DNA from: an uncultured Prevotellaceae bacterium
GTDB taxonomy: Bacteria; Bacteroidota; Bacteroidia; Bacteroidales; Bacteroidaceae
Direction: 5' to 3'
DNA length: 64,000 bases
Assembly (NCBI GenBank): GCA_900315095.1
Contig: OMXS01000004.1
Location: 1 to 64,000 of the forward strand
Made by a program: the position numbers and the translations under genes. The notes beneath the pieces are model-generated. The model ran no database searches. It was given only the letters and a program-made list of their open reading frames with translations, and was not told the DNA's origin. This document shows, piece after piece, positions 18,395-25,930 of this stretch. Each line of letters opens with the position of its first letter. Within the stretch, counting starts at the first letter, position 1.

Positions 18395-19732
18395 TTACAC
18401 GATTCCCTGCGCCATCATTGCATTTGCAACCTTCATAAAGCCGGCGATGTTAGCACCTTTGACATAGTTGATGTAGCCGTTGTCTTCGCCGTACTTCATG
18501 CACTGCTCGTGTATTCCCTTCATTATGGTGTGCAGTTTCTCGTCAACTTCCTCGGCACTCCATGACATGCGCATAGAGTTTTGAGTCATCTCGAGGCCTG
18601 ATGTGGCAACGCCACCGGCATTTACTGCCTTGCCAGGAGCGAAGAGTTGCTTTGCAGCAATGAACTTGTCCACAGCCTCTGCGGTGCATCCCATGTTGGA
18701 AACCTCTGCCACGCAGCATGGCTTGTTGGCCAGGATCTGGTCGGCGTCGGCACCATTGAGCTCGTTCTGTGTAGCACATGGCAAGTAGATGTCTGCCTTC
18801 TGCTCCCATGGTTTCTTGCCCTCGAAGAATGTTGCTTCTGGGAATTCCTCTGCGTAAGGTTCGCAAATGTCGTTGCCGCTGGCGCGGAGCTCGAGCATAT
18901 ACTCAATCTTCTCGCCGCTGATGCCCTCTGGGTCGTAGATATATCCGTCAGGACCAGAGATGGTGATAACCTTGGCGCCCAGTTCTGTTGCCTTGGTAGC
19001 AGCGCCCCATGCCACGTTGCCGAAACCAGAGAGGGCCACAGTCTTTCCCTTGATGTCGATGCCGGCGTTGTCGAGCATGTGGTGAACGAAATAAAGTGCG
19101 CCGAAGCCTGTTGCCTCAGGACGCAGTATAGAGCCTCCCCATTCCAGGCCTTTTCCGGTGAGTGTGGCACCGTGGAACTGGCTTGTCAGTTTCTTGTACA
19201 TTCCGAAGAGGTAGCCAATCTCGCGTCCGCCCACGCCGATGTCTCCGGCAGGAACGTCCATGTCAGGACCGATTACCTTGTATAGTTCGCACATGAATGC
19301 CTGGCAGAAACGCATAATCTCGGCATCGCTCTTGCCGCGCGGTGCGAAGTCGGAACCTCCCTTGCCGCCGCCCATAGGCAGCGTGGTGAGTGCGTTCTTG
19401 AATGTCTGCTCGAAACCGAGGAATTTAAGGATTGAAAGGTTAACAGAAGGATGGAATCTCAGTCCGCCTTTATACGGGCCGATGGCGCTGTTGAACTGCA
19501 CGCGGTAGCCGATGTTCACCTGTACTTCTCCCTTGTCGTCCACCCATGGCACGCGGAAAGTGGTGATACGCTCTGGCTCTACGAGACGCTCTATGAGTTT
19601 CGCCTTCTCAAACTCGGGGTGCTTGTTATAGACATCAACGATAGATGTAAGCACCTCTCTTACAGCCTGCAGATACTCTGCTTCACCTGGATGCTTGCGC
19701 TCCAGACCTTGCATTATTTTCTCAACTTCCAT
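18395..19732 (-). CDS. gdhA: NADP-type glutamate dehydrogenase
   Basis: 445 residues, the length of hexameric GDH. Converts 2-oxoglutarate and ammonia to glutamate. The N-terminal substrate domain contains GPYKGGLRFHPSVNLSILKF and PMGGGKGGSDFAPRGKSDAE with the catalytic lysines; the nucleotide domain has VALSGFGNVAWGAATKATEL. Family knowledge assigns this subgroup mostly to NADP-dependent ammonia assimilation. It is a single-gene unit with its own terminator and promoter. Confidence 0.97.
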   Translation of the reverse strand: MEVEKIMQGLERKHPGEAEYLQAVREVLTSIVDVYNKHPEFEKAKLIERLVEPERITTFRVPWVDDKGEVQVNIGYRVQFNSAIGPYKGGLRFHPSVNLSILKFLGFEQTFKNALTTLPMGGGKGGSDFAPRGKSDAEIMRFCQAFMCELYKVIGPDMDVPAGDIGVGGREIGYLFGMYKKLTSQFHGATLTGKGLEWGGSILRPEATGFGALYFVHHMLDNAGIDIKGKTVALSGFGNVAWGAATKATELGAKVITISGPDGYIYDPEGISGEKIEYMLELRASGNDICEPYAEEFPEATFFEGKKPWEQKADIYLPCATQNELNGADADQILANKPCCVAEVSNMGCTAEAVDKFIAAKQLFAPGKAVNAGGVATSGLEMTQNSMRMSWSAEEVDEKLHTIMKGIHEQCMKYGEDNGYINYVKGANIAGFMKVANAMMAQGIV

Positions 19733-19788
19733 AGTATTGTGTTTTTATTTAAAGGTTAAGATGTTGACAATGTGTCAAGTATGTACGG

Positions 19789-19820
19789 CAAAAGTAATGG
19801 TTTTATTTGAAACTTCCAAG
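19789..19820 (-). promoter_or_regulatory. Promoter of gdhA
   Basis: On the minus strand a -7 box TACTTTTG (19789-19796) followed by C, with a TTG at 19818-19820, spacer 21 nt. It lies 57 nt upstream of the gdhA start. Confidence 0.6.
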
Positions 19821-19916
19821 TAAAAGAGGGAAAATTTTCGGTTTTTATGTAACTTTCTGCATAGTGGTTCTTGTGATGTAATGGTAAATGATATGTAGAC
19901 GTTTATTTCATCCTCA

Positions 19917-19949
19917 ACAAAAAGAGAGGCACACCTAAGTATGCCCCTC
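19917..19949 (-). terminator. Terminator of the RlpA-like gene
   Basis: Read on the minus strand: GAGGGGCATAC, short loop, GTGTGCCTCTC, then TTTTTG. The stem contains two imperfect pairs. It lies about 33 nt after the stop codon. Confidence 0.7.
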
Positions 19950-19981
19950 GTATTCTAGAAATAGTGAAAAATCGTATGTTG

Positions 19982-20362
19982 TCACTCCTCCTTTTTCTCT
20001 TCCTTTGCATCACCCTTCACGACCTCCACCACTACAGGTGCGATGCCTTGTGAGAGGATGCCCAGTTGTTTCGCGGCAGCCCATGAGAGGTCTACAATCC
20101 ATCCCTTGTGGAAAGGTCCGCGGTCGTTCACCTTCACCACCACGCTCTTTCCGTTCTGCTGGTTGGTGACGCGCAGCTTGGTGCCCATCGGATGCTTCTT
20201 GTGAGCACACACATAACCATAGGCGTCGTGTCTCTCTCCGCTGTAGGTCTTGCGCCCGTGCGCTTTCAGGCCATAATAACTTGCAATGCCCTTTTCTTGT
20301 GCGTCAGCAGTGACGACACATAATGTGAGCATTAGGATAATGATGCTAAAAAACTTCTTCAT
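19982..20362 (-). CDS. RlpA-like septal ring/peptidoglycan protein
   Basis: 126 residues with a signal peptide (MKKFFSIIILMLTLCVVTADA). The rest is one double-psi beta-barrel of the RlpA type: GIASYYGLKAHGRKTYSGE, then GTKLRVTNQQNGKSVVVKVN and DRGPFHKGWIVDLSWAAAKQ with the conserved DRGPF and aspartate. RlpA of other bacteria cleaves peptidoglycan strands without stem peptides. There is no SPOR domain and no lipobox, so this is a minimal secreted form. A charged Lys/Glu tail ends it. Confidence 0.9.
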   Translation of the reverse strand: MKKFFSIIILMLTLCVVTADAQEKGIASYYGLKAHGRKTYSGERHDAYGYVCAHKKHPMGTKLRVTNQQNGKSVVVKVNDRGPFHKGWIVDLSWAAAKQLGILSQGIAPVVVEVVKGDAKEEKKEE

Positions 20363-20470
20363 AACAAAAACGTTTTATCCAGCAATGTCACGCCTTCCTA
20401 TATATAAGTAATGTGGAAGTCGCAATGCCGAGTTAGTAGTTAAACACTTGATATAATATTATTACGCGCT

Positions 20471-20479
20471 GCAAAGGTA
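20471..20479 (-). promoter_or_regulatory. -7 box for the RlpA-like gene
   Basis: TACCTTTGC on the minus strand, 109 nt upstream of the start. It is back-to-back with the plus-strand box at 20522-20529; no clear -33 element. Confidence 0.55.
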
Positions 20480-20521
20480 CGAAAAAAACAATGAAAACAG
20501 AGATTTTTCATATTTAATTTG

Positions 20522-20529
20522 TACCTTTG
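20522..20529 (+). promoter_or_regulatory. -7 box for the receiver/PPDK-type gene
   Basis: TACCTTTG followed by C, 47 nt upstream of the start at 20576, divergent from the RlpA promoter. No clear -33 TTTG. Confidence 0.6.
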
Positions 20530-20575
20530 CCATGTTTGTAAAAGAGAATCGATAAACTATCATTGAAAAAGAGGT

Positions 20576-23563
20576 ATGGAAAACGATATCCCGCAGCAGT
20601 GGAACAAGTTTATTTTAAAGGATGTCTCGTTCGTCAACCTGATGACACGACGCATTTTCAACGTCCTTATCGTTGCCAATCCCTACGATGCCTTCATTTT
20701 GGAGGACGACGGACGTGTGGATGAGAAAATCTTCAACGAATATACCGAACTGGGCATCCGTTACCCGCCAACGTTTACGCAGGTGTCAACGACAGAAGAG
20801 GCAGAGCAGGTGATGAAGTCGACGAGCATCGACCTCGTAATATGCATGCCTGGTAATGCAGACAACGACGCCTTCTCTGTGGCACGCGATGTGAAGGCGA
20901 AGTTCCCTGAGGTGCCGTGTGTGGTGCTCACCCCGTTCAGTCACGGTATTACGCGCCGCATCGAGAACGAGGACATGAGTGTGTTCGACTATATCTTCTG
21001 CTGGCTGGGAAACACCAACCTCATCCTCTCCATCATAAAACTGATAGAGGACAAGATGAACATCGAGCACGACATAAAGGAAGCGGGAGTGCAGATGATC
21101 ATGCTCGTAGAGGACAACATCAGGTTCTACAGCAGTGTGCTGCCCAACCTTTATAATTATATTCTTGCGCAGAGTCAGCGTTTCGCCACCGAGGCACTTA
21201 ACCCCCACAGCGCCACGATGCGCATGCGCGGGCGTCCAAAGGTGGTGCTTGCCCGTAACTACGAGGAGGCGATGCAACTTTACGAGAAGTATCATGACAA
21301 CACGCTAGGCGTCATCTCCGACTGCCGTTTCCCGATGAAGGGCGGCGACCGCGATGCCCATGTGCTGGAGAAAGACCCCGAGGCGGGATTCAAGTTGCTG
21401 GAGGAGATACGCCGCCGCGATGAGTACCTGCCGTTGATAATGGAGAGTTCGGAGACCGAGAACCGTGAGCGAGCGCTTGCCGAGGGCTTTAAGTTCGTTG
21501 ACAAGAACTCTAAGAAGATGAACATCGACCTTCGTCACATCCTTGAAGAGCATTTCGGCTTTGGCGACTTCATCTTCCGCGACCCTGTGACACGCGAGGA
21601 GATACGGCGTATAAGCAACCTCAAGGAACTGCAGGACAACATCTTCACCATACCTAACGACTCGATGCTGTTTCACATCTCGCGCAACCACGTCAGCCGC
21701 TGGCTTTCGGCGCGTGCCATCTTCCCCGTTTCGGCGTTCCTGAAGACGGTGACTTGGCATAAACTGCAGGATGTGGATGCCCACCGCAAGATTATCTTCG
21801 ATGCCATCGTGCAGTATCGTCACATGAAGAACCAGGGAGTGGTGGCTCTGTTCCGTCGCGACCGTTTCGACTCATACAGCCACTTTGCCCGCATTGGCGA
21901 CGGCTCGCTTGGAGGCAAGGGCCGTGGTCTGGCATTCCTTGACAATATCGTGAAGAGGCATCCAGAGTTCAACCAGTTTGAAAATGCCAAGGTGATGATA
22001 CCTAAGACGGTAGTGCTATGTACCGATGTCTTCGACGAGTTTATGGAGTCTAACAACCTCTACCATATAGCATTGAGCGATGCCCCCGACGAGGAGATAC
22101 TGAGACATTTCCTCCGTGCGCAGTTGCCCGACGCCTATATCGCAGACTTCTTCACTTTCTTCGAGGCCACGAAGAGTCCTATCGCCATTCGTTCGTCAAG
22201 TCTTCTCGAGGACAGTCATTATCAGCCGTTCGCCGGTATCTACAGCACCTACATGATACCTTATCTTGAGGACAAGTATCAGATGCTGCAGATGCTCGCC
22301 GCAGCCATAAAGAGCGTTTACGCTTCGGTGTATTACCGCGACTCTAAGTCGTATATGACAGCCACATCCAACGTTATCGACCAGGAAAAGATGGCTGTAA
22401 TCTTGCAGGAGGTGGTGGGCAAGCAGTATGGTTCCCACTTCTATCCTAACATCAGCGGTGTGCTGCGCTCGCTCAACTATTATCCCGTTGGCGACGAGAC
22501 ATCAGAGGAAGGTATTGCCTCGCTTGCCCTCGGACTCGGAAAATATATTGTTGACGGCGGCTTGACGCTGCGTGTCAGTCCATATCATCCCACTCAGATA
22601 ATGCAGATGAGCGACATGGAAATCGCTCTTAAGGAGACCCAGACTAAGTTCTATGCCCTCGACATGGATAACGTGAGTCATGAGTTTAAGGTCGATGACG
22701 GCTTCAATATCTTGAAACTGAAGGTTAAGGAGGCCGACAAAGATGGTTCGTTGAGATACATCGCTTCCACTTACGACCCCTACGACCAGATGATTCGCGA
22801 CGGATACTATGAAGGAGGCCGCAAGATAATAAGCATGAACGGAGTCTTGCAGCACGGCATCTTCCCGCTTCCCGAGATACTGCAGATGTCAATGAAGTAT
22901 GGTGCCGAGAGCATGCGACGCCCCGTAGAGATAGAGTTTGCTTGCAACGTCAACGACGACCGCACCGGGGAGTTCTATCTCCTGCAGATACGACCGATAG
23001 TCGATTCCAAGCAGGTGCTTGACGAGGACCTCGGCTCTATCCCTGATGACAAGTGTCTGTTGCGTTCGCACAACTCGCTGGGACATGGCATCTCAGAGGA
23101 TGTTGTCGATGTGGTGTATGTCAAGGCCGACGAGGATTTCTCGGCCATTAACAATCCTGCTATTGCCGACGACATAGAGCGCATCAACCGCAAGTTCCTC
23201 GACGAAGGCAAGAACTATGTCCTTATCGGTCCCGGGCGATGGGGCTCAAGCGACTATTGGCTCGGCATTCCTGTCAAGTGGCCGCATATCTCGGCTGCAA
23301 GAGTTATCGTTGAGGCTGCGCTTAAGAACTATCACGTTGACCCTTCGCAGGGAACCCATTTCTTCCAGAACCTCACCAGTTTCGGCGTGGGCTACTTCAC
23401 GGTGAACGCTTACTCAGGTGATGGTGTGTACCAGCAGTCGTTGCTCGACTCCATGCCTGCCGTTGAAGAGACACAGTACGTGCGGCATGTGCGCTTTGAC
23501 CGTCCGTTGAAGATTATGATGGATGGTATGAGCCAGGAGGGAGTGGTGCTTTTGCCCAGTTAA
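20576..23563 (+). CDS. Receiver-domain / PEP-pyruvate-binding (PPDK N-type) fusion protein
   Basis: 995 residues. Residues about 22-150 form a degenerate receiver-like domain (Met where the phospho-Asp should be, VICMPGN). Residues about 174-325 form a second receiver with every key residue: acidic pair E179-D180 (LVEDN), D249 (VISDCRFP), a Ser in IMESSE, and K310 (KFVDKNSKK), plus a long insert after the first helix. From about 436 to 815 there is an ATP-grasp domain as in pyruvate phosphate dikinase and PEP synthase (GDGSLGGKGRGLAFLDN, SPIAIRSSSLLEDSHYQPFA, GEFYLLQIRPIVDSKQ). The swivelling phospho-histidine domain and PEP-binding barrel are absent; instead about 180 residues of unknown fold follow (NYVLIGPGRWGSSDYWLG). 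Homologues are often annotated as PEP synthase, but without the histidine domain that reaction is unlikely. I infer a signalling or regulatory phosphotransfer role. Confidence 0.85.
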   Translation: MENDIPQQWNKFILKDVSFVNLMTRRIFNVLIVANPYDAFILEDDGRVDEKIFNEYTELGIRYPPTFTQVSTTEEAEQVMKSTSIDLVICMPGNADNDAFSVARDVKAKFPEVPCVVLTPFSHGITRRIENEDMSVFDYIFCWLGNTNLILSIIKLIEDKMNIEHDIKEAGVQMIMLVEDNIRFYSSVLPNLYNYILAQSQRFATEALNPHSATMRMRGRPKVVLARNYEEAMQLYEKYHDNTLGVISDCRFPMKGGDRDAHVLEKDPEAGFKLLEEIRRRDEYLPLIMESSETENRERALAEGFKFVDKNSKKMNIDLRHILEEHFGFGDFIFRDPVTREEIRRISNLKELQDNIFTIPNDSMLFHISRNHVSRWLSARAIFPVSAFLKTVTWHKLQDVDAHRKIIFDAIVQYRHMKNQGVVALFRRDRFDSYSHFARIGDGSLGGKGRGLAFLDNIVKRHPEFNQFENAKVMIPKTVVLCTDVFDEFMESNNLYHIALSDAPDEEILRHFLRAQLPDAYIADFFTFFEATKSPIAIRSSSLLEDSHYQPFAGIYSTYMIPYLEDKYQMLQMLAAAIKSVYASVYYRDSKSYMTATSNVIDQEKMAVILQEVVGKQYGSHFYPNISGVLRSLNYYPVGDETSEEGIASLALGLGKYIVDGGLTLRVSPYHPTQIMQMSDMEIALKETQTKFYALDMDNVSHEFKVDDGFNILKLKVKEADKDGSLRYIASTYDPYDQMIRDGYYEGGRKIISMNGVLQHGIFPLPEILQMSMKYGAESMRRPVEIEFACNVNDDRTGEFYLLQIRPIVDSKQVLDEDLGSIPDDKCLLRSHNSLGHGISEDVVDVVYVKADEDFSAINNPAIADDIERINRKFLDEGKNYVLIGPGRWGSSDYWLGIPVKWPHISAARVIVEAALKNYHVDPSQGTHFFQNLTSFGVGYFTVNAYSGDGVYQQSLLDSMPAVEETQYVRHVRFDRPLKIMMDGMSQEGVVLLPS

Positions 23564-23614
23564 AAACTTGCTTGCACCTCAAACTTATAATTCTTTTGAA
23601 ATTGCAAAGAAATA

Positions 23615-23655
23615 GTGATGATTTTGACTTTTTTAGTGTCAAAATCGTCACTTTT
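23615..23655 (+). terminator. Terminator after the receiver/PPDK-type gene
   Basis: 14-bp stem GTGATGATTTTGAC (23615-23628) with GTCAAAATCGTCAC (23638-23651), 9-nt loop, one G-T pair, followed by TTTT. It lies 52 nt after the stop. Confidence 0.75.
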
Positions 23656-23657
23656 AG

Positions 23658-23671
23658 TTGATTTATATCAA
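23658..23671. promoter_or_regulatory. FNR/CRP-type palindrome upstream of small RNA copy 1
   Basis: TTGATTTATATCAA, a perfect match to TTGATnnnnATCAA, the classical FNR-family site. It is centred about 80 nt before the conserved RNA start. The same element is at the same distance upstream of copy 2 (25699-25712). Confidence 0.65.
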
Positions 23672-23708
23672 GAAATGCATTAAATCATATATTATTTTAT
23701 AAAAATAC

Positions 23709-23739
23709 TTGCAGCTGTGTGCGAAAACAATTACCTTTG
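23709..23739 (+). promoter_or_regulatory. Promoter of small RNA copy 1
   Basis: TTG at 23709-23711 (in ACTTGCAG) and TACCTTTG at 23732-23739, spacer 20 nt. Copy 2 has the same elements with the same spacer. Confidence 0.75.
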
Positions 23740-23743
23740 CAAC

Positions 23744-23811
23744 GTGTTTTTCATAGTATTAGATTTAAGGTTAACAAAAAGGTTGGACTACGGCGGTAGT
23801 CCTTTTTTTTT
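23744..23811 (+). ncRNA. Small RNA gene, copy 1 of a near-identical pair
   Basis: A complete short transcription unit: promoter, a conserved 34-nt block starting GTGTTTTTCATAGTATTAG and ending GGTTAACAA, then the terminator hairpin GGACTAC-GGCG-GTAGTCC (23785-23802) and nine T. The predicted RNA is about 66 nt. It contains no convincing reading frame. Copy 2 at 25786-25850 is identical except for three extra A here before GGTTGG. I have the impression that similar sequences recur in Bacteroidales genomes but cannot name a family. Read-through would run into the MutS-like gene, whose start is 32 nt beyond the T-run. Confidence 0.75.
23785..23811 (+). terminator. Terminator of small RNA copy 1
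   Basis: 7-bp stem GGACTAC / GTAGTCC with loop GGCG, then T9. Confidence 0.92.
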
Positions 23812-23842
23812 GCCCTTACCCCAAGAATGAAGAAAACCAGAT

Positions 23843-25651
23843 ATGCGAATGTTTAAGGAAAAGAGTGAGATAAGAGACTTTTATAACGGCAACGTGTCAC
23901 GTCTTGCAGGCGAGATAGCGTCAAGGAAGATGCGCAACCGACTTTTTGTTGCGGGCGAACTGGCGTCTTTCGTTGCTGCTGTGATTGCCTTTGTCGCGTG
24001 GGCGTCGGGCGGACTCCGTGCTCCGTTGCTCATTCTGGCGCTTCTCTTGCTCGTGGTTTATGCCGTAGTTCGTCATTTCGACATTTCCAACATGCGCAAG
24101 ACAGAACATCTGGAATCCTTGCGCGCATATTATATAAAGGAGACGGAGGCGCTTGACGGCAACTACTCCTCATTCGACGATGGCAACCGCTATGCCGACT
24201 CGGCACATCCGTTCTCTTTCGATCTCGACCTTTTCGGCATCGGGTCGTTGTTCCAGCGCGTCTGCCGTTGTGTCACGCCGGGCGGAAAGACGGCTCTTGC
24301 AAACGCTCTCTCGGTGCTTCCCCACGACAAAAACATAATACTGCAGAGGCAAGACGCCGTTTCCGAACTGACGGAAATGGAGGAGTGGCGTGCCGAATGG
24401 AACAGCAACGTCGCCTCTGATGTGCTCTCTGTAGACCTGAGCGAGTGGGAAACACCGTCGTCAGAATCACTAGACTCATCCTCTGGCAGGCAGCGTCCGC
24501 CCGTTATTGCTTACCTTGCCATCGTTGGCTTCATTACCTCGGTGGTGCTTGCCGTCATCGGCATCGTTCCGTCGTCTGTCCCCACGATGTGGGCCGTCGC
24601 ACAACTTGGAGCGGTGGTAGCCATTACTAACCGTCCGCTTCGTCGCATCAGCCAGGGCGGGGAGAACCTTCTTCGCGCCCTCAGAGGATACATCCCGCTG
24701 GTGGAACTTGTCGATAACGCCTCGTTCAAGAGTCCCCTCATGCTCTCGCTTAGCAGCCAGTTGCAGGGTGACGACGATGCTATGGAGGCCTTCCGCGAGC
24801 TCCGTCGCATCCTCGACGGCTACGACCGCCGCGGCAACCTGCTGGGGATGGTGCTCTTCAACATTCTCTTCTTGAGCGACTATTTCCTTGTGCGCCGTTA
24901 CCACAGATGGCGTGCCAGATATGGCGCGAGGGTGGGGCAGTGGCTAGACGCCATCTCCGAGATTGACTCTTTAGTGTCGATGTCAACCTTCCGTTTCGGT
25001 CATCCAGAGACCGTGATGCCTGTCATTGCCGACGGCGACACGGTGGTTTATGATGCGCGGGCGCTGTGGCACCCCTTCCTTGGGGCAGAAGCCGTGAGCA
25101 ACGACTTCACCATCGGTCACCTCAACTACTACATCATTACCGGTGCCAACATGGCTGGCAAGAGCACCTTCCTGCGCGCCATAGGCATAAACTATATCCT
25201 CGCCATGTCGGGAATGCCCGTCTTTGCCAGCGAGATGACCGTCAGCGTGTTCAACCTTTTCACCTCGATGCGCACCACCGACGACCTGCAGCATGGCATA
25301 AGTTACTTCAATGCCGAACTGCTGCGACTGAAACAACTGCTGCAAAGCATCAGCGACAACCCTCCATGCACCCTCATCATTCTCGACGAGATACTCAAAG
25401 GCACCAACTCCCTCGACAAGCTGAACGGCTCGCGCATGTTCCTTGAAGCGGTGAGCACGATGCCGGTGAGCGGCGTGATAGCCACCCACGACCTCGAGCT
25501 GTCCCACATGGCCGACGGCAACAGCCGCTTTCATAACTACTGCTTCGAGATAGAACTCGGCGAGAGCGTCACCTACAACTATAAGATAACCCCCGGCGTG
25601 GCGAAAAACCAGAATGCCACATACCTGCTGAAGCGCATATTAAGGTCATAA
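23843..25651 (+). CDS. Membrane-anchored MutS-family ATPase
   Basis: 602 residues (start at 23843, or ATG 23849). Two hydrophobic segments at about 33-76 (LFVAGELASFVAAVIAF, LLILALLLLVVYAVV) and two more near 220-262 suggest membrane anchoring. The C-terminal third is the MutS ATPase: Walker A ITGANMAGKSTFLRAIG (about 431-447), the GMPVFASE stretch, TSMRTTDDLQHGISYFNAEL, Walker B TLIILDE (about 510), KGTNSLDK and the ATHDLEL switch histidine. The mismatch-reading N-terminal domain of true MutS is missing. Such proteins are usually annotated as MutS-related, with unknown function; a role in post-replicative mismatch repair is doubtful. It stands alone between two small RNA genes. Confidence 0.9.
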   Translation: MRMFKEKSEIRDFYNGNVSRLAGEIASRKMRNRLFVAGELASFVAAVIAFVAWASGGLRAPLLILALLLLVVYAVVRHFDISNMRKTEHLESLRAYYIKETEALDGNYSSFDDGNRYADSAHPFSFDLDLFGIGSLFQRVCRCVTPGGKTALANALSVLPHDKNIILQRQDAVSELTEMEEWRAEWNSNVASDVLSVDLSEWETPSSESLDSSSGRQRPPVIAYLAIVGFITSVVLAVIGIVPSSVPTMWAVAQLGAVVAITNRPLRRISQGGENLLRALRGYIPLVELVDNASFKSPLMLSLSSQLQGDDDAMEAFRELRRILDGYDRRGNLLGMVLFNILFLSDYFLVRRYHRWRARYGARVGQWLDAISEIDSLVSMSTFRFGHPETVMPVIADGDTVVYDARALWHPFLGAEAVSNDFTIGHLNYYIITGANMAGKSTFLRAIGINYILAMSGMPVFASEMTVSVFNLFTSMRTTDDLQHGISYFNAELLRLKQLLQSISDNPPCTLIILDEILKGTNSLDKLNGSRMFLEAVSTMPVSGVIATHDLELSHMADGNSRFHNYCFEIELGESVTYNYKITPGVAKNQNATYLLKRILRS

Positions 25652-25698
25652 TAGTGGCACTAAAACCTACTATTCACAACAATTATGCCCTAAAATGC

Positions 25699-25712
25699 TT
25701 GATTTAAATCAA
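25699..25712. promoter_or_regulatory. FNR/CRP-type palindrome upstream of small RNA copy 2
   Basis: TTGATTTAAATCAA, perfect TTGATnnnnATCAA. Its centre lies about 80 nt before the conserved RNA start, matching copy 1 within one base. Confidence 0.65.
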
Positions 25713-25750
25713 TAAATGATGATTTTGCTTATAATTTAATACCAAAACTC

Positions 25751-25781
25751 TTGCACAGATTATAAATTGTTATTATCTTTG
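25751..25781 (+). promoter_or_regulatory. Promoter of small RNA copy 2
   Basis: TTG at 25751-25753 (in TCTTGCACAG) and TATCTTTG at 25774-25781, spacer 20 nt, as in copy 1. Confidence 0.75.
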
Positions 25782-25785
25782 CACT

Positions 25786-25850
25786 GTGTTTTTCATAGTA
25801 TTAGATTTAAGGTTAACAAGGTTGGACTACGGCGGTAGTCCTTTTTTTTT
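25786..25850 (+). ncRNA. Small RNA gene, copy 2 of a near-identical pair
   Basis: Same 34-nt 5' block, GGTTGG, and the same terminator hairpin as copy 1, predicted RNA about 65 nt. Only the flanking promoter sequence has diverged, so the RNA itself is under selection or recently duplicated. It ends 45 nt before the promoter box of the GH43 gene. Confidence 0.75.
25824..25850 (+). terminator. Terminator of small RNA copy 2
   Basis: 7-bp stem GGACTAC / GTAGTCC, loop GGCG, T9; identical to copy 1. Confidence 0.92.
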
Positions 25851-25871
25851 GTTATTTAATTTCCATTAGTC

Positions 25872-25902
25872 TTTGAAAAACACCCGAAAAGTTGTATCTT
25901 TG
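25872..25902 (+). promoter_or_regulatory. Promoter of the GH43 gene
   Basis: TTTG 25872-25875 and TATCTTTG 25895-25902 followed by C, spacer 19 nt, 28 nt before the start codon. Confidence 0.8.
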
Positions 25903-25930
25903 CAGAAACATAATCATTATTTACCGACTT

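Noticed and set aside
23785-23843. The small-RNA unit as simple leader/attenuator of the MutS-like gene
   Set aside because: Copy 2 has the same unit but is followed by the GH43 gene with its own promoter, so the unit is not tied to one downstream gene. Read-through of copy 1 remains possible.
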